A stretch of DNA of 64,000 nucleotides from positions 38,256-102,255 of the forward strand of contig REBU01000036.1 in the NCBI GenBank assembly GCA_007692585.1, written 5' to 3'. This stretch comes from Paracoccaceae bacterium. GTDB taxonomy: Bacteria; Pseudomonadota; Alphaproteobacteria; Rhodobacterales; Rhodobacteraceae. The notes below the pieces were generated by a model. It did not search any database and was not told the DNA's origin. It was given only the letters and a program-made list of their open reading frames with translations. Positions within the stretch are counted from its first letter, which is position 1; the number at the start of each line of letters is the position of its first letter. The position numbers were made by a program, and so were the translations under genes. Shown piece after piece: positions 16,819-26,244 of this stretch.

Positions 16819-17687
16819 AAATCGGATTTATCGGACTGGGCAATATGGGTGGCCCGATGGCGGCCAATCTCGCTCGCGCGGGGCATCAGGTGACGGGCTT
16901 TGATCTGACCGCGCCCTGTCCCGACGGTGTGGCCGGGGCTGCGCGTGCGCAGGATGCGGCAAGCGGTGCGGAAGTCGTCATCACCATGCTTCCCAATGGC
17001 GCGATCCTGCGCGATGTGGCGGCGCAGATCATCCCGGTCATGGCGCCGGGGGCCGTGCTCTGCGATTGCTCGACGGTCGATGTCGAAAGCGCCCGCACTG
17101 TGGCGGCGCAGGCCGAAGCTGCCGGGCTGGAAGCGCTCGATGCGCCGGTATCAGGTGGGGTCGGGGGCGCAAGCGCGGGAACGCTGACCTTCATGGTGGG
17201 CGGGTCGGATCTGGCCTTCACGACCGCACAGCCGCTCTTTGCCGTCATGGGGCAAAAGGCCGTGCATTGTGGTGCGTCCGGGGCCGGGCAGGCGGCAAAG
17301 ATCTGCAACAACATGATCCTTGGCGCGACGATGGCCGTCACATGCGAAGCCTTCGCGCTCGCAGACAAGCTGGGGCTCGACCGGGCACGGATGTTCGATG
17401 TGGTCTCGACCTCCTCGGGCTACAGCTGGTCGATGAACGCGTATTGCCCTGCGCCCGGTGTCGGGCCGCAAAGCCCTGCCGATAACGATTACAAGCCCGG
17501 TTTCGCCGCAGAGTTGATGCTGAAGGATCTGCGCCTGTCCCAGCAGGCTGCCGAGACTGTCGATGCCGACACCCCGATGGGCGCGCGCGCGACCGAGCTT
17601 TACACCGAATTTGTCGAGCGTGCAGATGGCCGGGGGCGCGACTTTTCGGGCCTGTTGCCGCATTTTTCAGCGCGCGGTCGGGGCTGA
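16815..17687 (+). CDS. mmsB: 3-hydroxyisobutyrate dehydrogenase
   Basis: The protein has 290 residues. It starts with the NAD-binding loop IGLGNMGGPMAANL (about residues 5-18), carries the substrate-binding DAPVSGGVGGA (about 114-124) and the catalytic lysine region GQAAKICNNM (Lys near 168), and ends with the all-helical C-terminal domain containing KDLRLSQ. It oxidises 3-hydroxyisobutyrate to methylmalonate semialdehyde, the substrate of mmsA upstream, so the four genes cover the pathway from isobutyryl-CoA to propionyl-CoA. Last gene of the operon. Confidence 0.94.
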   Translation: MKIGFIGLGNMGGPMAANLARAGHQVTGFDLTAPCPDGVAGAARAQDAASGAEVVITMLPNGAILRDVAAQIIPVMAPGAVLCDCSTVDVESARTVAAQAEAAGLEALDAPVSGGVGGASAGTLTFMVGGSDLAFTTAQPLFAVMGQKAVHCGASGAGQAAKICNNMILGATMAVTCEAFALADKLGLDRARMFDVVSTSSGYSWSMNAYCPAPGVGPQSPADNDYKPGFAAELMLKDLRLSQQAAETVDADTPMGARATELYTEFVERADGRGRDFSGLLPHFSARGRG

Positions 17688-17863
17688 TCCCTTCGACCGC
17701 AAACGCGCGCCGAGAAGCGGCCCGTGCATGTCTTGCCAGTGGCGGCATCTTGGTGCCGCAACACGCCTGCGTCGCGTAGAAATCTGGCGGTTGCTGATGC
17801 GTGCGGCCTGTCACGCTGCGTGGTTTGGGTCGACCCGCAAACGCGATCCATCCGCCTTTGCCG
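17688..17863. other. Convergent intergenic gap with one hairpin
   Basis: These 176 bases separate mmsB from the convergent LysR gene. The only structure I see is a six-pair stem, GCGGCA (17742-17747) with TGCCGC (17754-17759). It lacks a T run on either strand, so it is at most a weak terminator. No gene is credible here. Confidence 0.4.
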
Positions 17864-18766
17864 TTAACGCCCCAGCGACGCAAGCGTTTCTGAAATTTCG
17901 CGCACCACCACGCCTGTCGTATCGCCCAGATTATTGCCCCGACAAATCGAGATGCTCAGCGTTTCGGTCAAGCGTCGATTTGCCAGCGGTCTGAAGCACA
18001 ATGTCCCCGCTTCGACATCGGCGCAGACATCTGGCCATGTCAGGAAGCCAAGCCCGGCGCCTTGCCGCAGGAATGTCAGCAGAGCGGAGATGGAATTCGA
18101 GCTGATGCGCACCCTGGGATTGATACGTTCGCTGAGAATTTCCGCCAGCAGGCGCGTGTGCATCGACAGCGCCGAGGAGGGCAGGCAGAGCGGGTATTTC
18201 AGAGCTGTCGCCAGCGCCAGAGGCCCGTCGCCCTGCAGCGGCAGCGATGGGGCAAAGACGGCGCCCAGATGGTATTCCTGGGTTTCAACCACCACCAGAC
18301 GCGACAGCCTGGGCATGTTGAAAGCCACGATCATGTCCAGTTCGAGCGCTTCGGCATGAGCGATGATATCGCCCGTCGTGCCTACGGCGAGATCCAGTTC
18401 GACATCGCCATAAAGCGCTTCCAGCCGCGTCGTCAGGCGCGGGATCAGGGTGCCGACAAGCCCTTCCATCACCCCCAGCCGCAACCGCAGATCTGTTTTC
18501 TTGCCGGCCTGTTGCAGCCGCTTTGAAAAGGCCGCATCTGCTGCCATCCAGCGCAATGCCTCGTCGCGCAGCGCGGCCCCTTCGGCGGTCAGCGCCACGC
18601 CGCCTGCACTGCGCACCAATAGCTTGGTGTCATAGCTGCGCTCCAGAAGTTGCAGCTGCCGCGACAGGGCAGGTGCGGAAATATTCAGCCGTTCGGCTGC
18701 GGCCCGGATCGAGTCGGATTGCGACACCACAAGGAAGGATCTGATTTCACGAGAAAAAGACGACAT
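17864..18766 (-). CDS. LysR-family regulator of the adjacent catabolic cluster
   Basis: The protein has 300 residues from the ATG at 18766; upstream in-frame codons to 18844 run through the intergenic promoter. The helix-turn-helix is at about residues 3-60 (SREIRSFLVVSQSDSIRAAAE, then SAPALSRQLQLLERS), followed by an effector domain from about 88. It is divergent from the deaminase/ABC/amidohydrolase genes with 105 bases between them, so it probably controls them in response to a pathway compound. Ligand unknown. Confidence 0.86.
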   Translation of the reverse strand: MSSFSREIRSFLVVSQSDSIRAAAERLNISAPALSRQLQLLERSYDTKLLVRSAGGVALTAEGAALRDEALRWMAADAAFSKRLQQAGKKTDLRLRLGVMEGLVGTLIPRLTTRLEALYGDVELDLAVGTTGDIIAHAEALELDMIVAFNMPRLSRLVVVETQEYHLGAVFAPSLPLQGDGPLALATALKYPLCLPSSALSMHTRLLAEILSERINPRVRISSNSISALLTFLRQGAGLGFLTWPDVCADVEAGTLCFRPLANRRLTETLSISICRGNNLGDTTGVVVREISETLASLGR

Positions 18767-18782
18767 GGCCGGAGTGTAAGGT

Positions 18783-18802
18783 TTTACGCAACACCATGTA
18801 AA
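18783..18802. promoter_or_regulatory. Inverted repeat in the LysR/deaminase gap
   Basis: TTTAC (18783-18787) and GTAAA (18798-18802) form an inverted repeat with a 10-base spacer in the AT-rich gap between the divergent LysR gene and the first gene of the catabolic cluster. The spacing is wider than the classical T-N11-A core, so it is a candidate only. Confidence 0.35.
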
Positions 18803-18871
18803 TATCTTTCTACTTTTTGAAACACTCCTGCTGTGGCTAATCAATGATGCACCGCAGCACAGGAGCCGCCC

Positions 18872-19342
18872 TTGCCCGATGACATTGCTTTACTTCGCCA
18901 CTCTCTGCGCGCCGGAGAAGCCGCGCGCGCTGCTGGCAATCATCCTTTCGGGGCAGTTCTGGCCGATGCAGAGGGCACTGTGCTCATGACCATGGGCAAT
19001 GCCTATCTGACCGACAAAGGCCCGGGCCATGCTGAAACCAATCTCGCCCGCGAAGCCGCGCGCCGCTATGACGCCGACTTTCTGGCCACCTGCACGCTCT
19101 ACACGGCCTTCGAGCCCTGTTCGATGTGCGCAGGCACCATCTACTGGGCCGGGATTGGCCGCGTGGTCTTTGGCGTCACAGAGGCGCGCTTGCTCGAATT
19201 GACCGGCGACAACCCCGAAAACCCCACCATGTCCCTCTCGTGTCGCGATGTTCTGGCCGCGGGCCAGCGCCATGTGCAGGTCGAGGGTCCGTTTCCCGAT
19301 CTCGAAGACGAAATCATCCGCTCGCATGACGGCTTCTGGTGA
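18872..19342 (+). CDS. CDA-fold nucleoside/base deaminase
   Basis: The protein has 156 residues. The zinc site of the cytidine/guanine deaminase superfamily is complete: H53-A-E55 in PGHAETN, and P82-C83-x2-C86 in FEPCSMCAG. The C-terminal half has the run DNPENPTM, found in guanine-deaminase-like and TadA-like free-standing proteins. It should hydrolyse an exocyclic amino group from a base or nucleoside. The start is a TTG at 18872 with AGGAG six bases upstream; there is no in-frame ATG near it. First gene of the nine-gene cluster, so its substrate is probably the imported compound or its product. Confidence 0.85.
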   Translation: MPDDIALLRHSLRAGEAARAAGNHPFGAVLADAEGTVLMTMGNAYLTDKGPGHAETNLAREAARRYDADFLATCTLYTAFEPCSMCAGTIYWAGIGRVVFGVTEARLLELTGDNPENPTMSLSCRDVLAAGQRHVQVEGPFPDLEDEIIRSHDGFW

Positions 19343-19381
19343 AGCCAAGTTCCCTGTTTCTTGCCCTCGAAAGGACATCTG

Positions 19382-20380
19382 ATGTCACGCACCACTCTGC
19401 CCCTTCTTGCCACCGTTTCCCTGATCGCCTCTGTCGCGCTGCCTGCCATGGCGGCCGACAAGGTCACGTTCCAGCTTGACTGGCTGCCGGGGGGCGACAA
19501 ATCGGCGATCTATGTCTGCATCCATCACGGGTTCTGCGCCGATGCCGGGATCGAAGTCTCGCTTGAGCCGGGGCGCGGCTCGTCCGAGGCGATCACCAAA
19601 CTCGCGACTGGCACCTCCGAGATCGGCCTCGCCGGGATCGAGGCGCTGATGGCCGCGCGCGCGAATGAAAATGTTCCCGTCACCGCGGTGATGAATGTCT
19701 TCAACATGGGTCCACATGCCTTCTACACGACTACGGAGACAGGCATCACCACACTGGCCGATGTCCGGGGCCGCTCCGTCGCCACCTCGCCGTTTACCTC
19801 GTCCAATGTCTTTCTGCCGCTGGTGCTGGAAGAAAACGGCATGACCGAGGATGATATCTCGCTCACCCGCTCTGACCCCGGCGCGCTCGGCCCGCTGCTG
19901 ATGACCGGGCAGAGCGATGCGATCATCGCCTGGCTGACCGATGTCTCGCGCTATCAGGGACAGGCGCGCGAAGCGGGCAAGGAACTGGTGATCCTGCCCT
20001 GGGCTGATGCGGGGCTGGAACTGTATTCGGCGTCGCTTGTGGCGTCTGACACCTTCCTGGCCGAGCGCCCCGATGTCGCGAAACGCTTTGTTGCCGCGTT
20101 CAAGCAATCCCTGGAATTCGCCCAGGCCAACCCAGAGGGCGCAGCCGAAGCCGTGGCCGCGGTCGTTCCTGAACTGTCGGCCGAAGATGTTCTGGGCTCC
20201 TGGCTCGATGCGTCGAAACTGGCTTTTAACGAGCTGACCGAGACATACGGGCTCGGCGCATTCGACGCTGACCGCCTGGCCGCCACATGGACGCGCGTGG
20301 CGGCAGCGCAGGGTCTGGACCCGGCCGCGCTCGACCCCGAGAGCATCGTCGATCGCAGCTTCATGCCTGATGCGGACTGA
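19382..20380 (+). CDS. ABC transporter periplasmic binding protein, THI5/NMT1-like
   Basis: The protein has 332 residues. It begins with a signal peptide whose likely cut is after AMA at residue 24. The mature start [18 protein letters not shown] is the classic beginning of THI5/NMT1/SsuA-type binding proteins, followed by [13 protein letters not shown]. Members bind pyrimidine-based thiamine precursors, sulfonates, nitrate or heterocycles. With the next two genes it makes a complete importer. The neighbouring deaminases point to an N-heterocyclic ligand; this is inference. Confidence 0.88.
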   Translation: MSRTTLPLLATVSLIASVALPAMAADKVTFQLDWLPGGDKSAIYVCIHHGFCADAGIEVSLEPGRGSSEAITKLATGTSEIGLAGIEALMAARANENVPVTAVMNVFNMGPHAFYTTTETGITTLADVRGRSVATSPFTSSNVFLPLVLEENGMTEDDISLTRSDPGALGPLLMTGQSDAIIAWLTDVSRYQGQAREAGKELVILPWADAGLELYSASLVASDTFLAERPDVAKRFVAAFKQSLEFAQANPEGAAEAVAAVVPELSAEDVLGSWLDASKLAFNELTETYGLGAFDADRLAATWTRVAAAQGLDPAALDPESIVDRSFMPDAD

Positions 20381-21167
20381 ACCGATGCCCCTTGCCCCGA
20401 ACGCCATTGATTTCAACGCCGTCGGTCAGGTCTTTGCAACCCAGAGCGGTCCGCTGACGGCGCTTGATGCGGTGAACCTGTCCATCGCGCAGCATGAATT
20501 CGTGGCGGTTCTGGGGCCATCGGGCTGTGGGAAATCCACGCTGCTGCGGCTGACCGCCGGTCTGATGCTGCCCAGCGAAGGGCAGGTTTCGGTTTTCCGT
20601 CATCCTGTGACACGCCCGCGCGATGATGTCGGGATCGTGTTTCAGCAACCAACCCTGCTGCCTTGGGCGAATGTCCTCGACAATGTGACCTTCCCGGCCA
20701 GACACAAGCGCGGGCGGGTCAGTGCCCTGGACCGCGACCGCGCCGCCGAGGTGATTGCGGCTGTGGGCCTCAAAGGGTTCGAGGCGCGGCTTCCCGCAGA
20801 GTTGTCAGGCGGCATGCAGCAGCGCGTGGGCATCGCGCGCGCGCTGTTTCTCAACCCTGATATCCTGCTGATGGATGAGCCCTTCTCGGCGCTCGATGCG
20901 CTGACGCGCGATGCGATGGGCTATGAATTGCTCAAGCTCTGGCAGGCCAGTCCCAAAACCGTGATGTTTATCACCCATTCCATTCCCGAAGCCGTGCTTC
21001 TGGCCGACCGCGTGATCGTGATGAGTGCCCGGCCCGGACGCATCATCGCGGATCTGCAAGTGCCACTGGGCCGACCGCGCGACGAGCTGGCCCTGCGGGC
21101 CCCCGAAGTGCAGGATTTCGCGGCCCATCTGCGTGAGCTGCTGATCGCAAAGGAGCCTGCCCTGTGA
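20370..21167 (+). CDS. ABC transporter ATP-binding protein (SsuB/TauB type)
   Basis: The protein has 265 residues from the ATG at 20370, which lies inside the end of the binding-protein gene; an ATG at 20385 is the alternative. Walker A is GPSGCGKST (49-57), the Q-loop is in [11 protein letters not shown], the signature is LSGGMQQR and Walker B with its catalytic Glu is [12 protein letters not shown], followed by the switch His in FITHSIPEA. It powers the importer formed with the neighbouring permease. Confidence 0.93.
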   Translation: MRTEPMPLAPNAIDFNAVGQVFATQSGPLTALDAVNLSIAQHEFVAVLGPSGCGKSTLLRLTAGLMLPSEGQVSVFRHPVTRPRDDVGIVFQQPTLLPWANVLDNVTFPARHKRGRVSALDRDRAAEVIAAVGLKGFEARLPAELSGGMQQRVGIARALFLNPDILLMDEPFSALDALTRDAMGYELLKLWQASPKTVMFITHSIPEAVLLADRVIVMSARPGRIIADLQVPLGRPRDELALRAPEVQDFAAHLRELLIAKEPAL

Positions 21168-22018
21168 GTGCCGATGTCGAGCCGCATGCCAAACGCGCGG
21201 GGGCCGTGCCCGCTGCGCCCACGCGCAAAGCCCCGGGGCTGCCCCTGACCGAGCGGCTGATCGCCACGCCGGTCGTGCTACCTTTGCTGACCTTCGCGGT
21301 CATTCTGGTGCTCTGGGAAGTGGCGACACGGGTCTTTGCGGTCCCGTCCTTCATCCTGCCCGCGCCCAGCCGGATCATCGACGGCTTCGGGGCCGTTCCG
21401 CCCGCACGCTGGAGCGCGCATGTCTGGGCCACGCTGCGGGTCGCGCTGCTCGGCTATCTTGTGGCAATCGTGGTGTCGCTGCCCATCGCCATCGGGCTGG
21501 CCAAATCGCGGCTGATGTCGCGCGCGCTCTACCCGCTGCTGGTGGTGATCCAATCTGTGCCGGTCGTGGCTGTGGCACCGATCATCATCGTGGTGCTGGG
21601 CACCGATGACGCGCCGCGCGTTGTCATCACCTTCATGATCGCCTTTTTCCCGCTGGTAGTGTCGATGACGACCGGGCTGATGGCCACGCCGCCAGAACTG
21701 ATCGAGCTCTCGCGCAGCCTGCGCGCACCGGGCTATCGCGAGATCTCGCAGATCCGGCTGCCCTATGCCGTGCCCTATATCTTCTCGGGGCTGAAAATCT
21801 CGGTCACGCTGGCGGTCATCGGGGCCGTGGTCGCGGAATTTGTCGCCGCCGATGTGGGAATTGGTTTCTTCATCCAGTTCTCGACCTCGATGTTCCGGCT
21901 GCCGCAAGCCTGGGCGGGACTGGTGGTGCTGGTCGCCATGTCGCTGATCCTGTTTCAGGCCGTCAGTCTTGCGCAGCGCGTCTTTTTCCCTTGGTCTTTG
22001 CCCAAGGAGCGCCGCTGA
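21164..22018 (+). CDS. ABC transporter permease (SsuC/TauC type)
   Basis: The protein has 284 residues and starts with GTG at 21164, overlapping the ATPase stop by four bases. About six membrane segments follow a polar N-terminus of some 35 residues. The EAA-like coupling loop is recognisable as [19 protein letters not shown]. It forms the membrane channel of the importer, probably as a homodimer. Its stop shares one base with the start of the first amidohydrolase gene. Confidence 0.92.
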   Translation: MSADVEPHAKRAGAVPAAPTRKAPGLPLTERLIATPVVLPLLTFAVILVLWEVATRVFAVPSFILPAPSRIIDGFGAVPPARWSAHVWATLRVALLGYLVAIVVSLPIAIGLAKSRLMSRALYPLLVVIQSVPVVAVAPIIIVVLGTDDAPRVVITFMIAFFPLVVSMTTGLMATPPELIELSRSLRAPGYREISQIRLPYAVPYIFSGLKISVTLAVIGAVVAEFVAADVGIGFFIQFSTSMFRLPQAWAGLVVLVAMSLILFQAVSLAQRVFFPWSLPKERR

Positions 22019-23376
22019 TGCTGATCACGAATATCGCCCATGGCTGGACAGGGGATGCCGCCGGAACGCGACTGACAGGCGCGATCCGCGTCGAGGGCGG
22101 GATCATCACGGCCATGGGCACGCTCGCGCCCCGGCCCGGCGAAGACTTGCTGGACGCGCGCGGCTGCGTGGTCACGCCGGGACTGGTGAATACGCATCAC
22201 CACCTCTTTCAATCCGCGCTCAAGGGGCTCGCGATCAACGCGCCGCTCGACAGCTGGCTTGAACAGGTGCCCTACAGCTACTGGCCCGCCCTCGATGAGG
22301 ATGCCTTGCGCATCTCCGCGCGGATCGGGCTGGCGGAACTGGCGCTCAGCGGCGCGACAACGGTCTGCGATCATCACTACATTTTTTCGGACAGATACGA
22401 TTACGATCCGGCAGAGGTGCTGTTTTCGGAGGCCGCGCGCTTTGGGTTGCGTTTCGTTCTCGCGCGGGGCGGCATGGCGCGGGGGCGCGATTTCGGCCCC
22501 GCTGTGCCGGCTGCGCCGACCGAAAGCGTCGCGCGGTTTCTCGACGGGGTGGCGCAGGCCGCTGCGCGCTGGCACGATCCTGCGCCAGACGCTATGATGC
22601 GGGTCGCCTGCGCGCCGACGACGCCGAATTTCAACTTTCCGCCGACAGCCCTGCCCGAAATCGCGCAGGAAGCCCGCCGCCTTGGCCTGCGGTTGCATGC
22701 CCATCTGTCTGAAAACACCGCCTATGCCGCCCAGACCCTGCGCGATTTTGGCAAACGGCCCGTGCCGTGGCTCGCGGATCTGGACTGGCTGGGGCCTGAT
22801 GTGTGGTTCGCGCATCTGGTCGATCTGCAGCCCGAGGAGGTCGCATTGCTCGCGGCCACCGGCACGGCGATGGCGCATTGTCCCCAAGCCAATGCCCGGC
22901 TTGGCTCGGGGATCGCACCTGCCCCTGCGCTGCACCGTGCGGGCGGCATCGTCTCGCTGGCGGTGGATGGTGCGGGCGCCAATGAGGCGGCCGATATGGG
23001 CGCGGCGCTCTATACGGCCTTCAGCCTGCATCGCGCGGCCCATGGGGTCGCGGCCACCGCGCCCGGCACAATCCTGCACTGGACGACCATGGGCGGGGCG
23101 CGGGCGCTTGGCCTGCCGTCGCTGGGGGAACTGGCGGTCGGCAAGGCGGCTGATATCACGCTGTTCGATCTGGACGATCTGCGCAATTTCGGGCTGCACG
23201 ACCCTGGCCTTGCCCCGATGGTCACCGGCGCTGCCCGCGTGCGTCACAGCATGGTGGCAGGTCGCCTGATCGTGCGTGACGGGCGGCTGCCTGGCCTTGA
23301 TCTGGCGGCCCTGTCGGACGCGGCCCACCATACCACACGACGACTGGCACGCTTGCCCGTGCCTGACCTTGTTTGA
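22018..23376 (+). CDS. Amidohydrolase, 8-oxoguanine/isoxanthopterin deaminase-like
   Basis: The protein has 452 residues from the ATG at 22018 (AAGGAG upstream). Metal ligands of the Atz/Trz deaminase branch are visible: the H60-x-H62 pair in NTHHHLFQ, a later His in HAHLSEN with the catalytic Glu, and the Asp in LAVDGAGANE. The flanking beta-rich composite domain is formed by the first 55 and last 60 residues. The run THHHLFQ resembles 8-oxoguanine and isoxanthopterin deaminases. It should deaminate or otherwise hydrolyse a purine-, pterin- or triazine-like ring. Confidence 0.83.
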   Translation: MLITNIAHGWTGDAAGTRLTGAIRVEGGIITAMGTLAPRPGEDLLDARGCVVTPGLVNTHHHLFQSALKGLAINAPLDSWLEQVPYSYWPALDEDALRISARIGLAELALSGATTVCDHHYIFSDRYDYDPAEVLFSEAARFGLRFVLARGGMARGRDFGPAVPAAPTESVARFLDGVAQAAARWHDPAPDAMMRVACAPTTPNFNFPPTALPEIAQEARRLGLRLHAHLSENTAYAAQTLRDFGKRPVPWLADLDWLGPDVWFAHLVDLQPEEVALLAATGTAMAHCPQANARLGSGIAPAPALHRAGGIVSLAVDGAGANEAADMGAALYTAFSLHRAAHGVAATAPGTILHWTTMGGARALGLPSLGELAVGKAADITLFDLDDLRNFGLHDPGLAPMVTGAARVRHSMVAGRLIVRDGRLPGLDLAALSDAAHHTTRRLARLPVPDLV

Positions 23377-23451
23377 CCCCCGGAGTAGAAGCAGTCAGCG
23401 CCGCTCGTTGGCGCAGGTCATTGCTCCCCCATGTTCGAAGGAGACAACATC

Positions 23452-24450
23452 ATGAGCAACGCAACTGACTACACCCTCGCGGAACTGACGAAGGAAGCCG
23501 GGCTGGGCGCTTACGGCGAAGAGGTCGAGCGCGACATCCCGCAGATCGATCTGTCCGACTATTTCAACCGCAAGCCGGAGATCAGCGAGGCGCTTTGGGA
23601 TGCGGCAACGGGCATCGGCTTTTTCCAGCTCACGGGCCACGGCATCCCTCAGACGCTGATCGATGACGCCTTCGCGCTTTCTGCCGGGTTTTTCGACATG
23701 CCAAGCGACACGAAGGCCAGATACCCGCTCAAACCCGGCACCAATGCAGGGTGGGAATACATGGCGCAGGTGCGTCCTTCGACCGGGACAGCGGACCGCA
23801 AGGAAAGCTACCAGATCACCTTGCCGCGCATGTCGGATCTCTGGCCGACCGGGCAGGAGCTGTTCGGCTTCAAGGAAACCATGCTGGCTTTCGAGCGCCA
23901 CAACTGGGCTGTGGCGATGAAAGTGCTCGACTGCTTTGCCGAGCGCCTCAGTTTCCCGCCGGGGTTTTTCACTGATGGCCACAACCCCGACACCAAGGAA
24001 TACCAGTCCACGTTGCGGCTGATCCATTATCTGGGGATGGAAGATGCCAAGCCCGAGGATTTCAAGTTCTGGCGCGCGGGCGCACATACCGATTTCGACT
24101 GCCTGACGCTTCTGCACCAGAAAGACGGGCAGGGGGGCTTGCAGGTCTGCCCGGGCAAGGATGAAAAGGGCCGCGCGACGCAATGGACCGATGTGCCCCC
24201 CATTGGCGGGGTCATCACCTGCAATATCGGCGATATGCTGATGCGGTGGTCCGATGACAAGCTGCTGTCAAACCTGCACCGCGTGCGTATGCCCAAGCCG
24301 CAGGAATATCTCGGCCCGCGCTATTCCATCGCCTATTTCGCGCAGGCCAATATGGACACGCTTCTGGCCGGACCGATGGGCAAATATGAGCCGATGACCG
24401 CACATGACTACATCCAGATGCGCCTTGGCGCGAATTTCGGGAAAAAATGA
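23452..24450 (+). CDS. 2-oxoglutarate/Fe(II) oxygenase, isopenicillin N synthase-like (1)
   Basis: The protein has 332 residues from the ATG at 23452. The iron triad is H212-x-D214 (AGAHTDFDCLTLL) and H276 (SNLHRVR), and the 2-oxoglutarate-binding Arg-x-Ser is R290-Y-S. The N-terminal DIOX_N region runs from about 28 to 140. Such enzymes hydroxylate, demethylate or desaturate small molecules. The IPNS-like branch includes fungal thymine 7-hydroxylase, so methyl oxidation on a pyrimidine or purine fits the context (inference). It overlaps the second oxygenase gene by four bases. Confidence 0.88.
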   Translation: MSNATDYTLAELTKEAGLGAYGEEVERDIPQIDLSDYFNRKPEISEALWDAATGIGFFQLTGHGIPQTLIDDAFALSAGFFDMPSDTKARYPLKPGTNAGWEYMAQVRPSTGTADRKESYQITLPRMSDLWPTGQELFGFKETMLAFERHNWAVAMKVLDCFAERLSFPPGFFTDGHNPDTKEYQSTLRLIHYLGMEDAKPEDFKFWRAGAHTDFDCLTLLHQKDGQGGLQVCPGKDEKGRATQWTDVPPIGGVITCNIGDMLMRWSDDKLLSNLHRVRMPKPQEYLGPRYSIAYFAQANMDTLLAGPMGKYEPMTAHDYIQMRLGANFGKK

Positions 24451-25394
24451 TGGGACTTCCGCTCATTGATATTTCGGGGCTGACGGCCTCTGACCCTGCT
24501 GCGCGCCGCGCAGTGGGGGCAGAGTTGCGCGCGGCCTGTCTGGAGCACGGCTTCTTCTACTGCACCGGGCATGGCGTGCCCATCGGGCTGATCGAGGCCG
24601 CCATGACACAGACCCGCGCGCTGTTCGATCTGCCGCTGGCGGCAAAGCATGCCCTCGACAAGGCGCAAAGCCCTGCAAATCGGGGCTACGAGCATCTGGG
24701 CGGCCAGACGCTGCAGCCTGGCGCGCTGCCTGACCGGAAGGAAGGCTTCTACCTTGGCGAGGATCTCGGCCCTGATCATCCGCGCGTGCGCGCCGGGGCC
24801 TTCAATGCAGGCGCCAATCTCTGGCCTGCGGACCTGCCGGCCTTTCGCCCGGTCATGGTCGCCTATTTCGCCGCTCTGGGCGTCGTGGCCGAGCGCCTGA
24901 TGTCCGGGCTTGCCCTGTCGCTGGAGTTGCCAGAGGATCACTTCCGCGCTTTCACGACCGAGCCCGCCGCAACCCTGCGTCTGCTGCATTACCCGCCCAG
25001 CCGCCCCGAGCAACCCGATGAGCTGGGGGCGGGGGCGCATACTGATTTCGGCGGACTGACGCTTCTGTTGCAGGATGATGTCGGCGGCTTGCAAGTGATG
25101 GGCCGGGACGGCTGGATCGAGGCGCCGCCAATGCCGGGCGCCTATGTGGTCAATCTGGGCGACATGATCGCGCGCTGGACGAATGATCGTTACTGCTCGA
25201 CCCTGCACCGGGTCGTCAACCGATCGGGCCGCGAGCGCTACTCGATCCCCTATTTCTACAGCGGCAATCCAGAGCATGAGGTCCGCTGCCTGCCCACCTG
25301 TCTCGCTTCTGGGGAACAGCCGAAATACCCGCCCGTCAAGGTGCAGGACCATCTGCGCGCCATGTATGCCCGGACCTATGCCACAACTTCCTGA
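24447..25394 (+). CDS. 2-oxoglutarate/Fe(II) oxygenase, isopenicillin N synthase-like (2)
   Basis: The protein has 315 residues. All catalytic residues are present: H198-x-D200 in GAHTDFGGLTLL, H254 in STLHRVV and R264-x-S266 in RYSIPYF. It is clearly related to the preceding oxygenase in order and spacing of motifs but has diverged strongly, especially in residues 80-190 that shape the pocket. Two tandem oxygenases suggest successive oxidations or two substrates. Start at ATG 24447 or 24450, inside the previous gene's end; its own end overlaps the hydrolase start by 17 bases. Confidence 0.88.
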   Translation: MMGLPLIDISGLTASDPAARRAVGAELRAACLEHGFFYCTGHGVPIGLIEAAMTQTRALFDLPLAAKHALDKAQSPANRGYEHLGGQTLQPGALPDRKEGFYLGEDLGPDHPRVRAGAFNAGANLWPADLPAFRPVMVAYFAALGVVAERLMSGLALSLELPEDHFRAFTTEPAATLRLLHYPPSRPEQPDELGAGAHTDFGGLTLLLQDDVGGLQVMGRDGWIEAPPMPGAYVVNLGDMIARWTNDRYCSTLHRVVNRSGRERYSIPYFYSGNPEHEVRCLPTCLASGEQPKYPPVKVQDHLRAMYARTYATTS

Positions 25395-26244
25395 GCGTCT
25401 GATCCTGATCCATGGCGCCTGGGCGGGCCCCTGGGTCTGGGATGCGCTGATCGCGGAACTCGCGCGGCATGGGCTGCCCGCTCAGGCGCTTGCGCTGCCC
25501 GGTGATGGCACGCATCACATCCCGCCGCCAAAAGCCACCGAGACCGATTTTCTGCAGTGCATCGTACAGGCGATAGAGGCCGCGCCGGGCCCGGTCGCTC
25601 TGGTGGGCCATTCGGGTGGCGGTATGCTGGTCACCGCAGGCGCCGAGGCAGTCCCTGACAAGGTCAGCCACGGGATCTGGATCGCAGGCATGCTGATCCC
25701 CGATGGCCGCAGCTTTGACGATATTCAGGCGCAGATCATGGGGCCAGATGCACGGTTCGGGATCACGGCCCATGTCGAACACTCTGCAGATGGGCTGACA
25801 AGCACCGTGCCGAAGGACATGGCGCGCGCCTATTTCTTCAACGATGCGCCCGAGCCCCTTGCCGTGGGCGCGGCCGCGCAGCTCACATGCCAGCCCAGAT
25901 CCGGGCACCGCCTGCGCACGCCCACAGGCCCACGCTTTGCTGCGCTGCCGAAACTCTATATCCATGCCGAGCACGACCGCTCCGTGATCCCTGCCGCGCA
26001 GACCGCCATGAGCCGGTCCGCCGCGAATGTCACCGTCCAGCCTATCGCATCGGGCCATGTCCCGCAGCTGACCCGGCCTGCGGAACTCGCGCAGATGATG
26101 GCGGACTGGCTGTTCTCGCGTCCCCGGTCCGGCAACCCCGATTATGACCACAGCGCAGCGCAGGCAGGGTCGACAGACCGCGCGCCACGCAAGCGCGCGC
26201 AAGGCAAATCCGCCGCGCCCTTGACCACAAGCCCGAGGACATGA
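25378..26244 (+). CDS. Alpha/beta hydrolase, methylesterase/EstC-like
   Basis: The protein has 288 residues. Near the N-terminus is the oxyanion run IHGAWAGPWVW, then the nucleophile S79 in VGHSGGG, the acid D200 in AEHDRS and the base H227 in SGHVPQL. This form resembles plant-type methylesterases, hydroxynitrile lyases and bacterial EstC. The last 40 residues or so are polar and low in complexity and lie outside the fold. It would cleave an ester, amide or ring-opened product in the pathway. The start is the ATG at 25378, within the end of oxygenase 2. Confidence 0.83.
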   Translation: MPQLPERLILIHGAWAGPWVWDALIAELARHGLPAQALALPGDGTHHIPPPKATETDFLQCIVQAIEAAPGPVALVGHSGGGMLVTAGAEAVPDKVSHGIWIAGMLIPDGRSFDDIQAQIMGPDARFGITAHVEHSADGLTSTVPKDMARAYFFNDAPEPLAVGAAAQLTCQPRSGHRLRTPTGPRFAALPKLYIHAEHDRSVIPAAQTAMSRSAANVTVQPIASGHVPQLTRPAELAQMMADWLFSRPRSGNPDYDHSAAQAGSTDRAPRKRAQGKSAAPLTTSPRT

